From Isoetes taiwanensis (taxonomy: Eukaryota; Streptophyta; Lycopodiopsida; Isoetales; Isoetaceae): 64,000 nucleotides of DNA. Below, piece by piece: positions 33,087 through 45,654 of this stretch. The position numbers were made by a program, and so were the translations under genes. The DNA is taken from assembly GCA_021234155.1 (NCBI GenBank), contig JAJEKV010000071.1:5082483-5146482 (forward strand). Reading direction: 5' to 3'. The notes under the pieces were generated by a model. That model did not search any database and had not been told where the DNA came from. It was given only the letters and a program-made list of their open reading frames with translations. Every line of letters begins with the position of its first letter. Within the stretch, counting starts at the first letter, position 1.

Positions 33087-33303
33087 GGGTTCCCCATACC
33101 CCAATTACACAGATCCACCGATCGATCTCTGCACTGGAGACCAATGATTGATCACCGGATTGGAGATGTCGGATTTGTGGATTGAAGGATGAGGCTGCCG
33201 CTTACGATTGTGTGGTCTTGAATTTTTTGGGTTGTCGGCACATTTCCATTCCAGAATGTTGCCCAAAAGTGCTTTCCCTTATACATAAAGACATTCAATG
33301 TTA

Positions 33304-34258
33304 GGGTGTGGTCACATGTACATATCAACATGAAGGGATCAGGGAATAAATTACTAATCGCATATTTTTTATTAGCCAGAATAACTTTAGCTAAACTTGC
33401 TCGACATTAATCCCAAAACCTTCTGTGGTTTAGCTAAACTCTATATATTTTCCCTCTCGTACTTTCTAGCATTTAGCTAAACTAACCCAAACATTATCCC
33501 AAAAATTTCTATGGTGTGGCCAACAGAAAATATTAAGCCAAATTACTATACTTTTTTTCAATTGTTTCCACTTATTTTAGTCATTTTCTTTGTGAAAACA
33601 TTTTCAAATAATGTGATAGCAAAGTCTACGACTCAAATTAATTCATAATGCTAGAAACTAAACTACTAATCATATATTTCTTATAAACTATAACGATGTT
33701 AGCTAAACTAGCCCGAAATTCATTTTAAAAGTTTCTATGGTTTAGCTAAACAATACAAAATTTTACTCTCTTACTTTCTAGCGTTTGGCTAAAGAGCTCC
33801 AAGGTTGGTGCAGTCCCGAAAAAAGTTAAGCTAAAATTATTATTTTTTTCCCTATTTTTTCCATTTACTTTAGCCAATTTTTCTTGAAAATGTGCTAAAA
33901 AATCGCCAAATAGCTAAGTTTAGCCCTTAAATTATTCTATGGAAGGGATAGACGTCAAAATGTAAAACACTACGGGTCACATGATGCTTTTTGACATGGA
34001 GGGCTTGATGTCAACATCGATGGATTCAACTGGCTCTCTCTTCGGCTGAAGGAGTTCATGTTGACATGAACCCCTTTAATTTTGACACGTTGCAATCTTG
34101 AACAGATTCACTTGTCCAATTTATAAAAGCTTTTTTTGAACGGTTAATGACGTTTTGACGTGGCATTTCTTCTTTGAATGAACATGTGACCCCAATCTTT
34201 ATAAACGTTCAAGCCGACATGAACGAGATCACGTCAACATCCTCATGTGACCCCGCCC
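33304..34258. mobile_element. Harbinger/Tourist-type MITE, unit 2 copy, interrupted
   Basis: Same TIRs and TTA flanks (33301-33303 and 34259-34261) as the unit 1 copy. Here it contains the hAT-like insertion, and a segment of the interior (from about 34036) is shorter than in unit 1. Confidence 0.7.
33340..33941. mobile_element. hAT-like MITE with 8-bp target duplication, unit 2 only
   Basis: 602 bp flanked by GAAGGGAT at 33332-33339 and 33942-33949. Unit 1 shows a single GAAGGGAT at the same site. The ends CAGGGAATAAATTA and (reverse complement) CATAGAATAATTTA are imperfect inverted repeats. An internal direct duplication of about 310 bp carries repeated TTTAGCTAAA palindromes. No coding capacity. 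Confidence 0.85.
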
Positions 34259-34735
34259 TTAGAGATACGCTTAGATTTTTGTGTGGTCTTGAATTTTTTG
34301 GGTTGTTTCTATTCCAGAATGTTGCCCAAAAGGGCTTTCCCTTATCTTAATATCTTAATATTAATAAGGATATAAGGATGAGGGGGTTTCTAATGCCCCC
34401 TCATCCACACCCCATGGATGTATGCCCATGGGTTCCCCCTTAATCCTCACCGTCTGCAAAAAAGGCAAGGGTCCAGATCATGCCACGTCATGGGAGATGA
34501 CATCAATGGGTCATTTGATGGTGATGGGTAGTCATGGATGGATTCATGGACCATGTTTGTAAGCCGTCCGATGGGAGGGGCAGGGCGAATCTTAGCCATC
34601 TATTATAGGTAGGAAGGTGCAAGGAAGGTGCCAAAATTGGGGCAATTAATCTGCTCCATTCAATTTGGGGCTTTTCATACTCACCGTCCATTCAATCCCG
34701 GCCTCCTTTCATTCTTTTATTGTTTATGGTGAAGC

Positions 34736-34981
34736 CTAGGGGTAGATCGGCCGACAAAGCTGCCGATCCATTGCCGCGCCATAGCCAAGCTTGCGTTGTG
34801 AAGTGCGGTGAGTATAAAAATGTTGATTTGTCATGAAACTAAAATGCTTACCATTTGCACTATTGTAGTTGACGAATGGATTGGGCCATTGCTGTTGGAT
34901 GAGCACAGACAGTGGATTGAACCAGGGCTTGGGAAATGGGTCGACATGTTCTAGTTGATTTATGCGAGGGTTCTTAGCCAC
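34736..34981 (-). other. Unrecognised frame, unit 2 counterpart of 27644-27889
   Basis: Same frame with one Ser-to-Trp and one Lys-to-Asn change. See the unit 1 entry for what can be said. Confidence 0.3.
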
Positions 34982-35191
34982 CTAAATGTTCAACACAAGT
35001 AATCCGCCCATTTGAATCGAGCTTTATTTTATGAAATCTGGTGATACTTATATGCTCATGAAGTTGTTGGTCCTCTATGGCAGTAACACAAAAGAATTAT
35101 GGCAGGCTCTTTCGATTCACTCTACTATAAGCCAAGCAGTTTGGCTCCTGAGCTCCTTGAGGTTCTAAACTTGACCATGCTTACTAAATTT

Positions 35192-35698
35192 TTAGTACAT
35201 ATTCCCACGCCGTACTAAACTCTGACGTACTTTTTCCATCGCTTCATACTGTGCCTTCTCCTCCTCAATCTCGTCCATTCTGCGCTGCATTTCCTCACTT
35301 GTCTTCTCCACTCCCTCTATCCTCACGTCCATGCTGGAGATGGCCATTTTGTTACTGTTGACTGTTTCCGCCAGCGTGTTGAGCGCATCCATGCTGGGTA
35401 TCCTAGTCTTCAACTGCTTGTTTATCTGTGCTAGGAAGTCTTTGAGGTCCTGCTGGCTTGCTGGTGCCTTTGTCGCATCTTCTCTCTTTAGCTGACTGAG
35501 GCTGGTGCTTTCCGTCATTGCTTTGAAATGTAGCGTGCCGCTGTACTCTTCGTCCGGGTAACCACTACAGGCTGTGCAAGGCGATATTGTCATACTACTT
35601 CTCTTAAGCATATATATTGTATCACTTAAACGGTCCTTTAATTCAAAATTCACCGTTAATCCTGATTTTTGAATTTGAATTTTAGAATAGCCATTCAT
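35192..35698 (-). pseudogene. LINE ORF1 amino-terminal coiled coil, unit 2
   Basis: 168-codon ATG-started frame, the counterpart of 28100-28606, with few substitutions (for example VCQSL to VRQSL). It ends at the same stop after RRGNMY, so truncation of this LINE predates the segmental duplication. Confidence 0.55.
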
Positions 35699-35889
35699 TA
35701 ATTATTCTGCCCCACTACTTATTATTTGTTCTGCCCTTTGGATCTCTCGGTATTCCATCTTCTCTAATGATTGGCTGGCGATGATGACCCCTCCCCTTTT
35801 TACTGATATGAAATTCGGTACTCGTCCTCCTGCATTTATTTATGCACTCAATCAATTTGGCGGATCCGCGAACCAGTTGGGGGGTCGTA

Positions 35890-36310
35890 TTCTGTGCTTG
35901 TGTGCATTTGAGTTCATAGTGGTACGGATACCAGTTGGTGGGTCTAGCCCTCGCTAATCACGGTATACCTACGGAGGCCGAGCCTCTCCGATCCGTAAAC
36001 TCTTTCGTCCGCTTTATACTCTTAGGTACTCGCATTTTGCAATTTATGCATTTTTGCGATGTTTTTGAGTTTATAATGGTCCAGATTTACCAGTTGGTGG
36101 GTCTAGCCCTTGCTATCCTGGTGTACGGCGGAGGCTGAGCCTCTCTGTCCCGTATCTTATGATGTCCACCTTTTACTCTTATGGTCTTGCGACCTTTTGT
36201 AGTTATATTTGTATTCTAGATTTGCAGTGGTCCAGTTTACTAGTTGGTGGGTCTAGCCCTCGCTATACTAGTGTGCGACGGAGGCTGGGACTCTCTGTTC
36301 CGCACTTACT
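35890..36310 (-). repeat. Tandem about 152-bp monomers, unit 2
   Basis: Three units with AGTTGGTGGGTCTAGCCC near 35930, 36083 and 36235. Uninterrupted, unlike unit 1. Read on the minus strand they lie 5' of the ORF1 fragment. Confidence 0.65.
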
Positions 36311-37247
36311 GTCCACTCTTGCTCTTATGATTTACCTTTCTCATGTGCTTTCATTGTCTGTTCCCCTTGTTGTTTTGTCGTCCATGTATCCATTCATTTC
36401 CCTCTACTTCTCTTGTCCGTATGCCTGTCTGACATGGCATCGTTTTGGCATCTATCTGCTTATCTGTCTCCCGCTATCATGAGTTCCTCCCGAGTCCACC
36501 ACCTGCGCCACCTTTTTATGCTCAGCGTTGGCTCCCATCATATCACAGCTATGGCTGTCCGTTGTTTCGTTTCGCTGTGTCTGCTGCCTTTGCCTTTTCA
36601 TTCGATTCTTTTCTGTGTCGGTAACACGCGATTTCTACCTGTTTATTTACCCTTTCTACTACTGAGCCTGCTGTCCCCAAATACCTGCTTTTGATTATCT
36701 CCTGCTTCTGTGTACAATACCATTGCGTCTTGGGAATACCATTCATTTTCGTTGTAATCATAAGCCGATATAGGTGCAACTGCATGTTAGGTTGTTTCGC
36801 CGTATACTGATCCTATTGCTGCTTTCATACGGTGTGTATCTGTTCCTGTGTCCTATGGTTTTCATCTGTTAACTAATCTCTTTACTGCCATGCCTGCTGT
36901 CCCATTCCTCGTTGTTGAATTTTGCTGCTGTTTAACTAACAACACACAAATCTAGAAACAATTTGTTCATATTCTACTCTTCTGCTATAAAATTACAGTG
37001 CCAGCCTCCTAATTCTATGTGTCCAGGGGTGGGCGTTTCAGAGTATAATTGATGGGTTTCTACCTTGCATTATCACCTACCTTTTAGGGGTAGGCTTTGC
37101 AGAATCGTAACAGAAGATATGAGGGTATCCAAAATTCCAGAACCGGATGATCAGATTAAGGCTAGATCACAATACTAAAAATAGAAAACAAAACAGAATT
37201 AGGACGAAAGCCAAACACAACAACGCAACATTTCCCGATGTTCTGCA

Positions 37248-38802
37248 AGAACCTGTCAACTCATAGGGTTTACGTTTCGGAGGCTCTATCCTTGTCAGAT
37301 TTGACTAGGACCTTGCGCCGTGTCTTGACGTAGAGGGGGGGTGTTGAAGCCAGAGCACGGACCCTAAAAACCACCTGGAAGCAGCTTGCCCCAAAAGTCC
37401 TCTCCCGAAGGCCCTGGCGACGGACGGGCAACTTCCCCTCTCTGGAACCGTGATCTGTCTCTGCCAATGGACTCAGAACGTCGAAATTGCCCTAGGGACC
37501 AAGTTTTGTGGCCAGAAGCCCACCCCTTCTCGAAGAAGCGCCAAACTATCTCATGTGCAACGCACTCGTAGTCAATTGGCCTAGGAGGTGGCTGCTGAAT
37601 ACTGCAATGTAGGGCATAAGTGTTTCTTTCTTTTGCAAAACTGACCATGTAACTTGGTCCCTAGGGTAATTTTGGCATTCCGGACGATGTGGCGAAGTCG
37701 GATTGCCATTTCGACCTCCGCAATGTTCGAACGACAAAACACTTTGGTTTCTACTTTGTCGCCGCCGGGGCGCGCCAGCGGTTTGATATGTTCTCGGGGA
37801 CGGATGTTGGATTTTTGAACCTTCTCGGACTAGGTTCCTTGAACAAAGGATTCAACGGCCGGATCACGGAACCGAGATCCCGGAGTGTGGTCTTTTAGCG
37901 TCGCCCCCGGTGAGCTTGGCTACCAGAAAGGGCTGCCTCGGGGAAGCTTTTGGGGCTCGCCTCTTGGGGTTCGGACTCTCCCCTCTAATGAGGAGGCCTT
38001 GCAAGGTCCTGGCCTTGTTTGACTTGGGCAAGTGTGCCAGCTCGGCTGCCCAACAACAGGCTGCCCGGACTGTTCTAATGCAAACTGTTTGATCTAAACC
38101 TTATCCAAAATTTTTGAAAGTTGGCCTGTATGTTGGCGATTTGGCTCTGCCAATGGACTCAGAACGTCGACATTGCCCTGGGGACCAAGTTCCGCGGCCA
38201 GAAGACCACCCGACCTCCAAGAAGCGCCAAAGTAGCTCACTTCCATCACACTCGTAGTCAATTGGCCTAGGATGTGGATGCGGGATACTGTCGTGGAGGG
38301 CGTGAGTGTTTCTTTCTTTTGCAAAACTGACCTTATAACTTGCTCTCTAGGGTAATTTTGCCATTCCGGACGATTTGGCAGGGTCGATTTGCCATTCCGG
38401 AGCCTCCCCGGTGCCCGAACGACAAGACACTGCGGTTTCTACAAGGCCGACCTCAGGACGCCCCGCGGTTTGACAAGTTCTCCGGACCGATCACGGAATC
38501 TTTTGGGCCTTTCAAGAGGGGCCCTGAGCGGAGGATCAGCGGTTGGATAGGGGAACCGGGCTCCGGGAGGGTGGTCATTAGCGTGCAGCCCCCCGGGGGA
38601 GCGTTGCCAGGAAGGGCTGCCTCGGGAACTTTTTTGGATCCCGCCTCTTGGGGTCCGGACTCTCCCCTTGCAAGGTCCTGGCCTCGTTTGACTTGGGGAA
38701 GGGTGCCAGCTCGGTTGCCCTGCAACGGGCTACCCCGACCGTTCTAATGCTAACCCTTTGACCTAGACCTTCTCCGAAAATTTCGAAAATTGGGCTGTGT
38801 GC
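37248..38802. mobile_element. 1.56-kb GC-rich insert with internal 690-bp tandem copies, unit 2 only
   Basis: It replaces about 27 bp of unit 1 (after GATGTTCTGCA, before TAGAGTAATCC). The interior is two diverged copies of one unit, starting CTCTGCCAATGGACTCAG at about 37452 and 38142 and ending in GTTCTAATGC...CCTTTGAC-like sequence. GC content is clearly above the flanks. No ORF with known motifs, no terminal inverted repeat and no target duplication seen, so the class is unknown. Confidence 0.55.
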
Positions 38803-39135
38803 TAGAGTAATCCGTTGTATTGTCTTGATGTTTTATCTCCTAAGCTATATAGAGAAGCTGTTTTACATATGAAAACCGAAAGTCCACTCCTGTATTCATA
38901 AAATTGATTTCCCAGATACATATGTTTTGACAGATTCAACCGTGATTAATACAAGGCTATTCTCGATCACAAAAAATTGATTGCTGTCCAAATCATGTAG
39001 ACTGCTCCAAAAGGTAAACAGAAAGACAAATACGAAAAGGGTAAAGCAAATGGAGGCAAACAAAGAAGAGAAAAGAAAATTTTATCCTAATCTTCCATTT
39101 CTTAGTGCAAATAAAGTCCTCCTGCTTCTGCAAAC

Positions 39136-39535
39136 TCATTTTTTCGCTTTCTTCCCTGTCGATGATTCGTCCACCTTCTTCCGTTTCTCTATATTTCGGG
39201 CCATATATCCCCTACATAGAAAATCAATCGGGTTCTTCTCGCAACAAAGAATGCACACCTTACCGAGATCACCTATCTGAAGATCATGCTGGTACTGCTT
39301 GGATTTCTGTATAGACGCGTTGATCTGCAGACGTTGATCTGCTTGTTCCCGAACTGTGTCATTCTTATCAGATAGCACTCCTAGCGCTTCGAGCAGACGA
39401 AGGGTATACCCGGCATCTTTCATATCTTGGGCGTGATGGATTCTATCGCAGTATAGACAGTGAACTCTGCCGCAGTTGATGCATGCAGCTAATCCTCGCT
39501 CAAGACAAAAACAATCCTTCTCGCAAATGCATCAT
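39136..39535 (-). pseudogene. Cys-rich (PLATZ-like?) zinc-binding relic
   Basis: A stop-free minus-strand stretch reads CEKDCFCLERGLAACINC, GRVHCLYCDRIHH, then after about 60 residues CILCCEKNPIDFLCRGY and a Lys-rich end. Paired CxxC/CxxC and a later CxxC...P..FxC block recall PLATZ-type zinc-dependent DNA-binding proteins, but spacing is not exact and conserved words are missing. A TGA lies just upstream of the Cys region. It is a possible relic only. Confidence 0.3.
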
Positions 39536-39839
39536 GGATTGATTTCCTCTAACTCTGGGTTCCAGGGAACCGTAAGGTTGCCTGGAACCCTTGATCTCGG
39601 GTGCTTCCGGACCACCTGTTCGTCTCCATCCTGTTGCACAACAATTCTTTTCGATTATCCATCTGGCGCTACTTGTCGGAGTTGGAATCGATCGGTTGTT
39701 ATGGGCGAAGCGGAATTTCGGCCAGAGCTAAGATTAAGCGCCCCCTTCTTCCTGTTATATCTGTTAACTTTTAGGGTTTTTGATTTTTGCGTTCCCCCGC
39801 CTCTTAATGATATCCGATTGCATTAATTTCTCGTCTTGT

Positions 39840-41929
39840 CTTTATCCTGTCCTATTTCCCTTTCACGATTTTCGTATGCGTGACCGATAAGCCTCCTCAC
39901 CGTCTCCTGACATTCGTACTCCACTCTTATCTTTCCGTATATATTCATTATTTAGTTCCTGTCATCCTTCATTAATAAATTAATTACCGCCACCTCCAAA
40001 ATCGAATACCATATTTATGCGTTTACCGCGTAATAACTATTCTATTATCTTATTATTTATTTATTTTCCCTTAATAATGTACATATATACGTAAGCACTC
40101 AAAAACTGTTGAGTAATATTATCCATCGTTTATTTAAATGCCACCTCCTCAATCGAATACCATATTTATGCGTCTGCCGACGTGATAACTATTCTATTAT
40201 CTTGTTATTTATTTATTTTCCCGAATTATACATATACACGTAAGCACTCGGAATCTGCTGAGTAATATTATCCAGCGCGTATTCGCATGTTTTATGATTA
40301 AACGGCTATTATTTTAAACCATCAAGTTACCGTTATACTGTAGCAGAAGTCGTGACGGGATGACTCTCTCTACCTGTATGAGTTTACGAACCATCTCCGA
40401 TATTCTGTAACATCATGGACTACCGTACTACTTCTAAATCCGAGAATAAGCAGGACGTCGACGACTAATCTTATGAGTAATATGTGATACTGTTGACTAC
40501 TTCTAAGTCCGGGAGTCAACGGTCTATTTACGAGTCGTCATGCATATGAATTCTATCAATTTTACATCAATTTATCAGTTATAAAACAAAACCCCAAACC
40601 ACAATCGTGATCATATCTTTAAGCGTTCTTCCGATATTTGATGTTCAGTAACAGACCCTGGGATATTGATTTTCTATTTTCTACATCCTTCCAGAAACTG
40701 TGCGCTATTTTATTCTAGAATTCAACAAAATAGTTTTTGACCTGGGTATCCATCGCCCATCATAGCATCGCCCATCTGTAAATTTATGTTTAAATCCATA
40801 CTGTAATGATTACTACACAAATTCTTTCCTATGTTTTTTTGCCACATGCATTCTTTGCTCGAGATCTTCACTACATATACATTTTCTGTTAGAAGCTTGT
40901 AAACACTCTTTGAATTCTACACTACATGGTGCTATTACTGCGATGGGACATCTTGCAGATAAGGATTAGATTGCAAATATTTGAGGTCCCAAAGTCTTAC
41001 AGTTTTTGTTTTGTTACTGCAGGTGCAAAAAAGATAAATCTAATAAGCGCACATGTGATCTCTGAAGGATAAGGATGTTTTAGTCTTTCTTAAGGGGCTA
41101 GCAAAATATTAGTAGGAGTGGTAGAAGAGTAGCCGCGACAAAACTTGTCGCAATAATATGCTCACAAGGAGGGACAAGGAATAAAGAATGATGAGTCATT
41201 GTTCTGCAGTATAGATGGAGTATATCATTCACATCACATCCTATTGGTTTAGTTGTTGGGCTGCTTTTATCAAGTAAATTTGTTAATCGATGTTGTTGAA
41301 GGTTGCTACAAAATTGCTGAATTGGATGAGGCATCTAAAATATCATATGTCTAACATGTTGTACAACTTTTAGTCAATATACAGACAACCTTTTAGTTTT
41401 CTGACCTTTTCAACCTTTTAAGTTTCTACACAATGCTAGACAACAGTATGAAGTAAGTATGTTAACATTGTTTTAGTATACATATTTGCTAGGTATGTAA
41501 TGGCATTATACACATCTATTAGGTTTCAATGATAGATCTAGAGCTTCTAACTTCTAACTCGGGAGAGCTTCCAACTCCCTCCATTGCCCCTTTATGGACT
41601 CGGGTACATAATGAAGAGATGCTGAATCTTGTGACTTTGCTAAATTCCATACAAAAATGCTATGTTCACCATTGTCCCAAGTTTCATATACCTTTTGACA
41701 ATTAATCTATGAAACACTCTTGGGCTTGGTTTTATGTTTATCTTAATGAAAATACATGTTGTAATCTTACTCCATTCCCAACATAACCACATGAGAATAA
41801 CTATAATATTATGAAACACATAACTCGAATGGCATTTCCGCTACCATGTATACAAGCTCTCTTGGGCTTGGTTTTATGTTTATCTTAATGAGAAAACATT
41901 CCATTCCCAACATAACCATATGAGAATAA
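39840..41929. other. AT-rich spacer with tandem repeat
   Basis: No supported gene. A unit of about 150 bp (start CCACCTCC, then AATCGAATACCATATTTATG) is present twice in tandem from about 39990 to 40290. A related pair of short TACTTCTAAxTCCGxGA words follows near 40430 and 40500. Confidence 0.5.
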
Positions 41930-42300
41930 GGGTGAGATTCGACAAGGACTTTAAAATGTTTAATTTTAATTAATTGCCCAATATAATTTTGCCATGTCAA
42001 AAAGTCGTTGTTGTGATTTATTCCACTTGAGTGGAAGTTAATTAAAAATACTTATGTGGCGTTGCCATGAGTTTTTTTTAAAGGACAGCCAATATTGGCT
42101 GGCCCTTTCTTATCCTTTAATGTGTCCTACGTGGATTTTTTATGTTTCATATGTGGAATCACCCCGTAGAAATTGCTACTTAAATTAAGGAACTTTAATG
42201 CCACGTCATTAAAAATGTTCACCGTAATGGAATCTCACCCTAACTATAATATTATGAAACACATAACTGGAATGGCATTTCCGCCACCATGTATACAAGC
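41718..42300. repeat. Tandem duplication, second copy holding a MITE
   Basis: A segment of about 145 bp (TCTTGGGCTTGGTTTTATG to CCATGTATACAAGCT) at 41718-41860 is repeated from 41861 onwards. The second copy is interrupted by the element at 41930-42240. Confidence 0.85.
41930..42240. mobile_element. Tourist/Harbinger-type MITE, 311 bp
   Basis: Perfect terminal inverted repeats GGGTGAGATTC and GAATCTCACCC, flanked by TAA at 41927-41929 and 42241-42243. The adjacent tandem copy reads GAGAATAACTATAAT uninterrupted and so shows the empty site with one TAA. No coding capacity. Confidence 0.9.
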
Positions 42301-44460
42301 TTTATCTACACATATATAATCAATTATCTCCGATAGGGACGCCCACGTGGCAGCAAGCCATGACTTCTAAAGTCACGATTGTTTTTCCCGGACATTTTAT
42401 TTTCTATCGAGTGAAAATGAAAAATTTCTGTTCACGCGTCGTGTGTCTGATTCCGTCGACCAGATGCAGGCTTTCATGCAAGAGCGGCTTTTGTTTAGGG
42501 ATTTTTCCTGTTTCTACCATTATAATGCTAACTCTGGTGAATGATATCCAGATCAACAGCGACAGTCTGATTCTTGCATGCAACCCATTCTTGAATTTAC
42601 TGGCATTCTGAAGCCTATTCTTGACTTTACTTGCATTCCGAGGCTGATTCTTGAATTATTTGCGTTTTGAAGCTGATTTACTTGCCTTATGAGGCGTTTA
42701 CATCTCATTCTGAAGGCAGACCGCGACCCAAATTGCTTCCACGTAACGAGAATGTTTATTCAGGAAACATTCTGGGCACATCTGACAGTGGCCGCATTCA
42801 AATCTATATGTGCTTGTGGTTCCAAAATGTTCTGTACAGGTTTTCGGCTGCCCCATTTCCACTGCTCAGATCTACTACTCTGGAAAGCGACTGCTCTGAA
42901 GCTTTCAATTTTTGAGATGGGCTCCATTGTGAGATCCGGTGCGCAAAATCGGTTATTCTGCATCTGTACCAAGTGGCCGGATCTGCCATGTTATGCATCA
43001 ATAACTAATATATATGCTTCGTTCATGTAAAAAGTTGAGATAGAAATATTAAGAAAAAAATAACAACTAAACTAAGAATTGAATCCATATGTGCATGTTC
43101 CGTTGGTGCCTGACGAGTCTGCCTTAGCCTAGACTCCCCTAAATTAGGTTCGTTTCTTGCCCTATTATTTCTTTGTTTATTCGATATAGGGTAAAATCTA
43201 TCAAGCTTGGGACTCCGGAGTCTGGACTTGCAGATCACCTTGAATATGCTCGCAAAAACTTAGTAGGATAGCCTACTGATTCTGTTTGTTATTTCATAGT
43301 GGTTCAAATTTATTTGATTCAGAGAGTTTAACTTAACACTTTCTGGTTCAGAGACTCCCCTAAATTAGCTTCGTTTTCTTCTACCAATCTGCCAAGACCA
43401 CGCACCTCTGGCTTTGGCGCCCTTCTTTCCTAGAGGGCTATCTCAGCGGAATCCTTGATTAAAAACGTGTGGAGTTAAGGAAGCCTCCCCTGCAAGTCCT
43501 AGATATGAGTGAAGAATTTCAAGATACATCAGCTGGTTTGGGGTTGCTTAATGCCGAAACTGGTACAATAGCTTGCACAATAGCATCTAGGTTGAGCTCA
43601 ATTCTGGTTTGCAAGAGCATCTAGGTTGAGCTCAATTCTGGTTGCTCAATTTTGCGAGCAGGACCTACTTATTAAACCTTCAGATAGCCTAGCAGACATT
43701 TGCCAATGATACTTATCATGAACAACATTTTTATGCTCAATAATATCACATTATTACGCTCCCATAAGCATTTGCCAGATACATCAAAATGAATAGAAGG
43801 ATTTCAAAAGTGATCACCAGGGGAGGCATTACTATTTAGGTTCAGGTTTTGGGCCTCATTGTTTTAAGTCTATACTAAAGGCATATTTTCATTAGTCATT
43901 GCAATTTCACAACCGAATTTCTAACTCAATACATTGTTAGATGTTAATCCCCCTTGCTCCTCAGCATTCACATGTTGTGGATTCTGTTCACTTTGAGAGT
44001 GATCCATAGAAACATCAACTTGAGTGCCTTGGACATTACCTCCTTGAATGGCTTATTTCTGGGTAGATCAATAATTAGGTTATCATTAACGAAGTTGATT
44101 CCCTTTTTATCAAATGAGTAGCAACTCTGATAACTTCGATTCAGGACAAGCCACTCCGGCAAGTTTTAAAAAAAATTCTAAGAGCATATTAGGTGATAAT
44201 ATATTGAACTTATAAATTTGATATACAACTTTTTGATGGCATTACATTTTGACCTATGTCTGGGTGAGGCAACCTATGGTCTTGCACAACATACTCCTAA
44301 ACTCATGCCCCCAACAACTGGCATATAAAACATTAGCTAACATAGAGAACAATTAATTTAAAAGTGCCTAGTTAATCTTTGCAATCGCTCAAATTAGAAT
44401 GGATTTCGAACATCCATACTTACTTATGTTAGGCCTAATTACTACAATTCAAACCAGTAA
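42301..44460. other. Gene-free spacer
   Basis: No supported gene. Small tandem duplication near 43580-43640 (ATCTAGGTTGAGCTCAATTC twice). Confidence 0.4.
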
Positions 44461-44520
44461 TGAGTCGGTTGGGAAGAGAAATGTTCGCGGCGGCCTTGGC
44501 CGCCGCGATAAATTTCTTGT
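44461..44520 (+). mobile_element. Palindromic hairpin element end ending CTTG|T, copy 2
   Basis: Shared module: GAGTxGGxxGAGxAAxGTT, a perfect GC palindrome (arms CGCGGCGGCC and GGCCGCCGCG around TT, 44486-44507), then GATAAATTTCTTG, followed by T. Similarity to the copies at 21.6 and 55.3 kb stops exactly after CTTG. It resembles a Helitron 3' end but the terminus is CTTG, not CTRR. Confidence 0.5.
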
Positions 44521-45650
44521 ATTGTGATTGCATAGGGAAGGTGTATAGGCGCATAGTCAATACATTTGATAGCTTATGAGAGTTCACTCTATTCATTATT
44601 CCAAGTTGAGCAACATGAATATTCCCTTAACCTCTGGGTTTATCTCATATTTATTCCGATTGCTTTCGTGCATGCATTCGATTCTTCCTCATTAGGATGT
44701 CTAGTGTCCAAATAAAGCATGTCTAAATCAAGGATTCTTCCTCATTAGGATGTCTAATGTCCAAATCAAGCATGTCTAAATCAAGCATGTCTCTGGTTGC
44801 ACTAAAACATCGAATCTTTTGGCCCTTGGTTGGAGGTGGACATGAAACATTTAAATTTGGAATTTGAGCGGGGAAAAAATGGTTTGTGTGCCAAATGCAG
44901 AAGCATGGATAGCTTCCCTGATTATTTCCGAGATAAAGAGCTAAAAAAGTACATCACTCTTCCTGGAATCTGGAATCTGTTACTACACTTGCGAGCTACA
45001 CTTGTGAAGAAAAGGCAAATATGCAACTTGGATTACTATTTTTAGATGTATACTCAAATTTATGGCACATTAAATGCTTTTTCATGCCTTCAAAAATATT
45101 ATATTATCTATGATGACTTTTTAGCAAAATGAAAATATAGAAAACCTTTGATTAGATGAAAGGACCGATTCTCTTTTAAGGACTTTGTGGCGTAGTAACC
45201 ATGGCCCATGTTGCCATGAAAATGCCTATATTTTTTCGAATGAGCAAACAAATAATATTTGGCTTTTGTTTGTAACTTTTCTTTGTGGCGGAAACCGCCC
45301 AAAAGGCCTTTTTTGCTTGCTCCTAAGATAACAGAGGAAATCTCCGTGATAATTTTTTAGTCTTTCAGTTACTCATGTCACTGTGTATTTTTTCATGTGT
45401 TTGGATAATCGGTGGCTTATATAGCTTTAAACAATTTTTGCAAGTGAGCATGACCATCTAAGAATTCCACTACCCATTAAACGATGAAGGTATTGAAGAC
45501 AGACATTGCAGCAAAATATTTAGGAAGTAAAAGGGATAAAAATCATAGGAAGGAGTTTGAAAGGCCCATGAGAAATTGAACTGGGTTCACGGTTTTGAGT
45601 AAGAACTCTTGCATAATTAAGGTAAGTTGGGTCTAATTATTCCTAGGAAC
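44521..45650. other. Spacer, no supported gene
   Basis: A tandem duplication of about 50 bp around 44683-44795 repeats TTCCTCATTAGGATGTCTA. The plus frame 44830-45045 starts with ATG but has no recognisable motif. Confidence 0.35.
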
Positions 45651-45654
45651 AAAC

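Larger units (their letters stand above)
31004..38937. repeat. Segmental tandem duplication, unit 2
   Basis: Near-identical to unit 1 over most of its length and ends at the same TGACAGATTC word (38929-38937). It is longer because of a 602-bp hAT-like insertion (33340-33941) and a 1.56-kb insert (37248-38802). Breakpoints share CAGATT, fitting unequal exchange or microhomology-mediated duplication. Confidence 0.95.

Noticed and set aside
39136-39535. Confident PLATZ transcription factor gene
   Set aside because: Cys spacing is only partly right, a stop lies just upstream and no start or introns can be supported; kept only as a low-confidence relic.
44830-45045. 71-codon ATG-started plus-strand frame
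   Set aside because: No motif, no splice context and AT-rich composition like the spacer.
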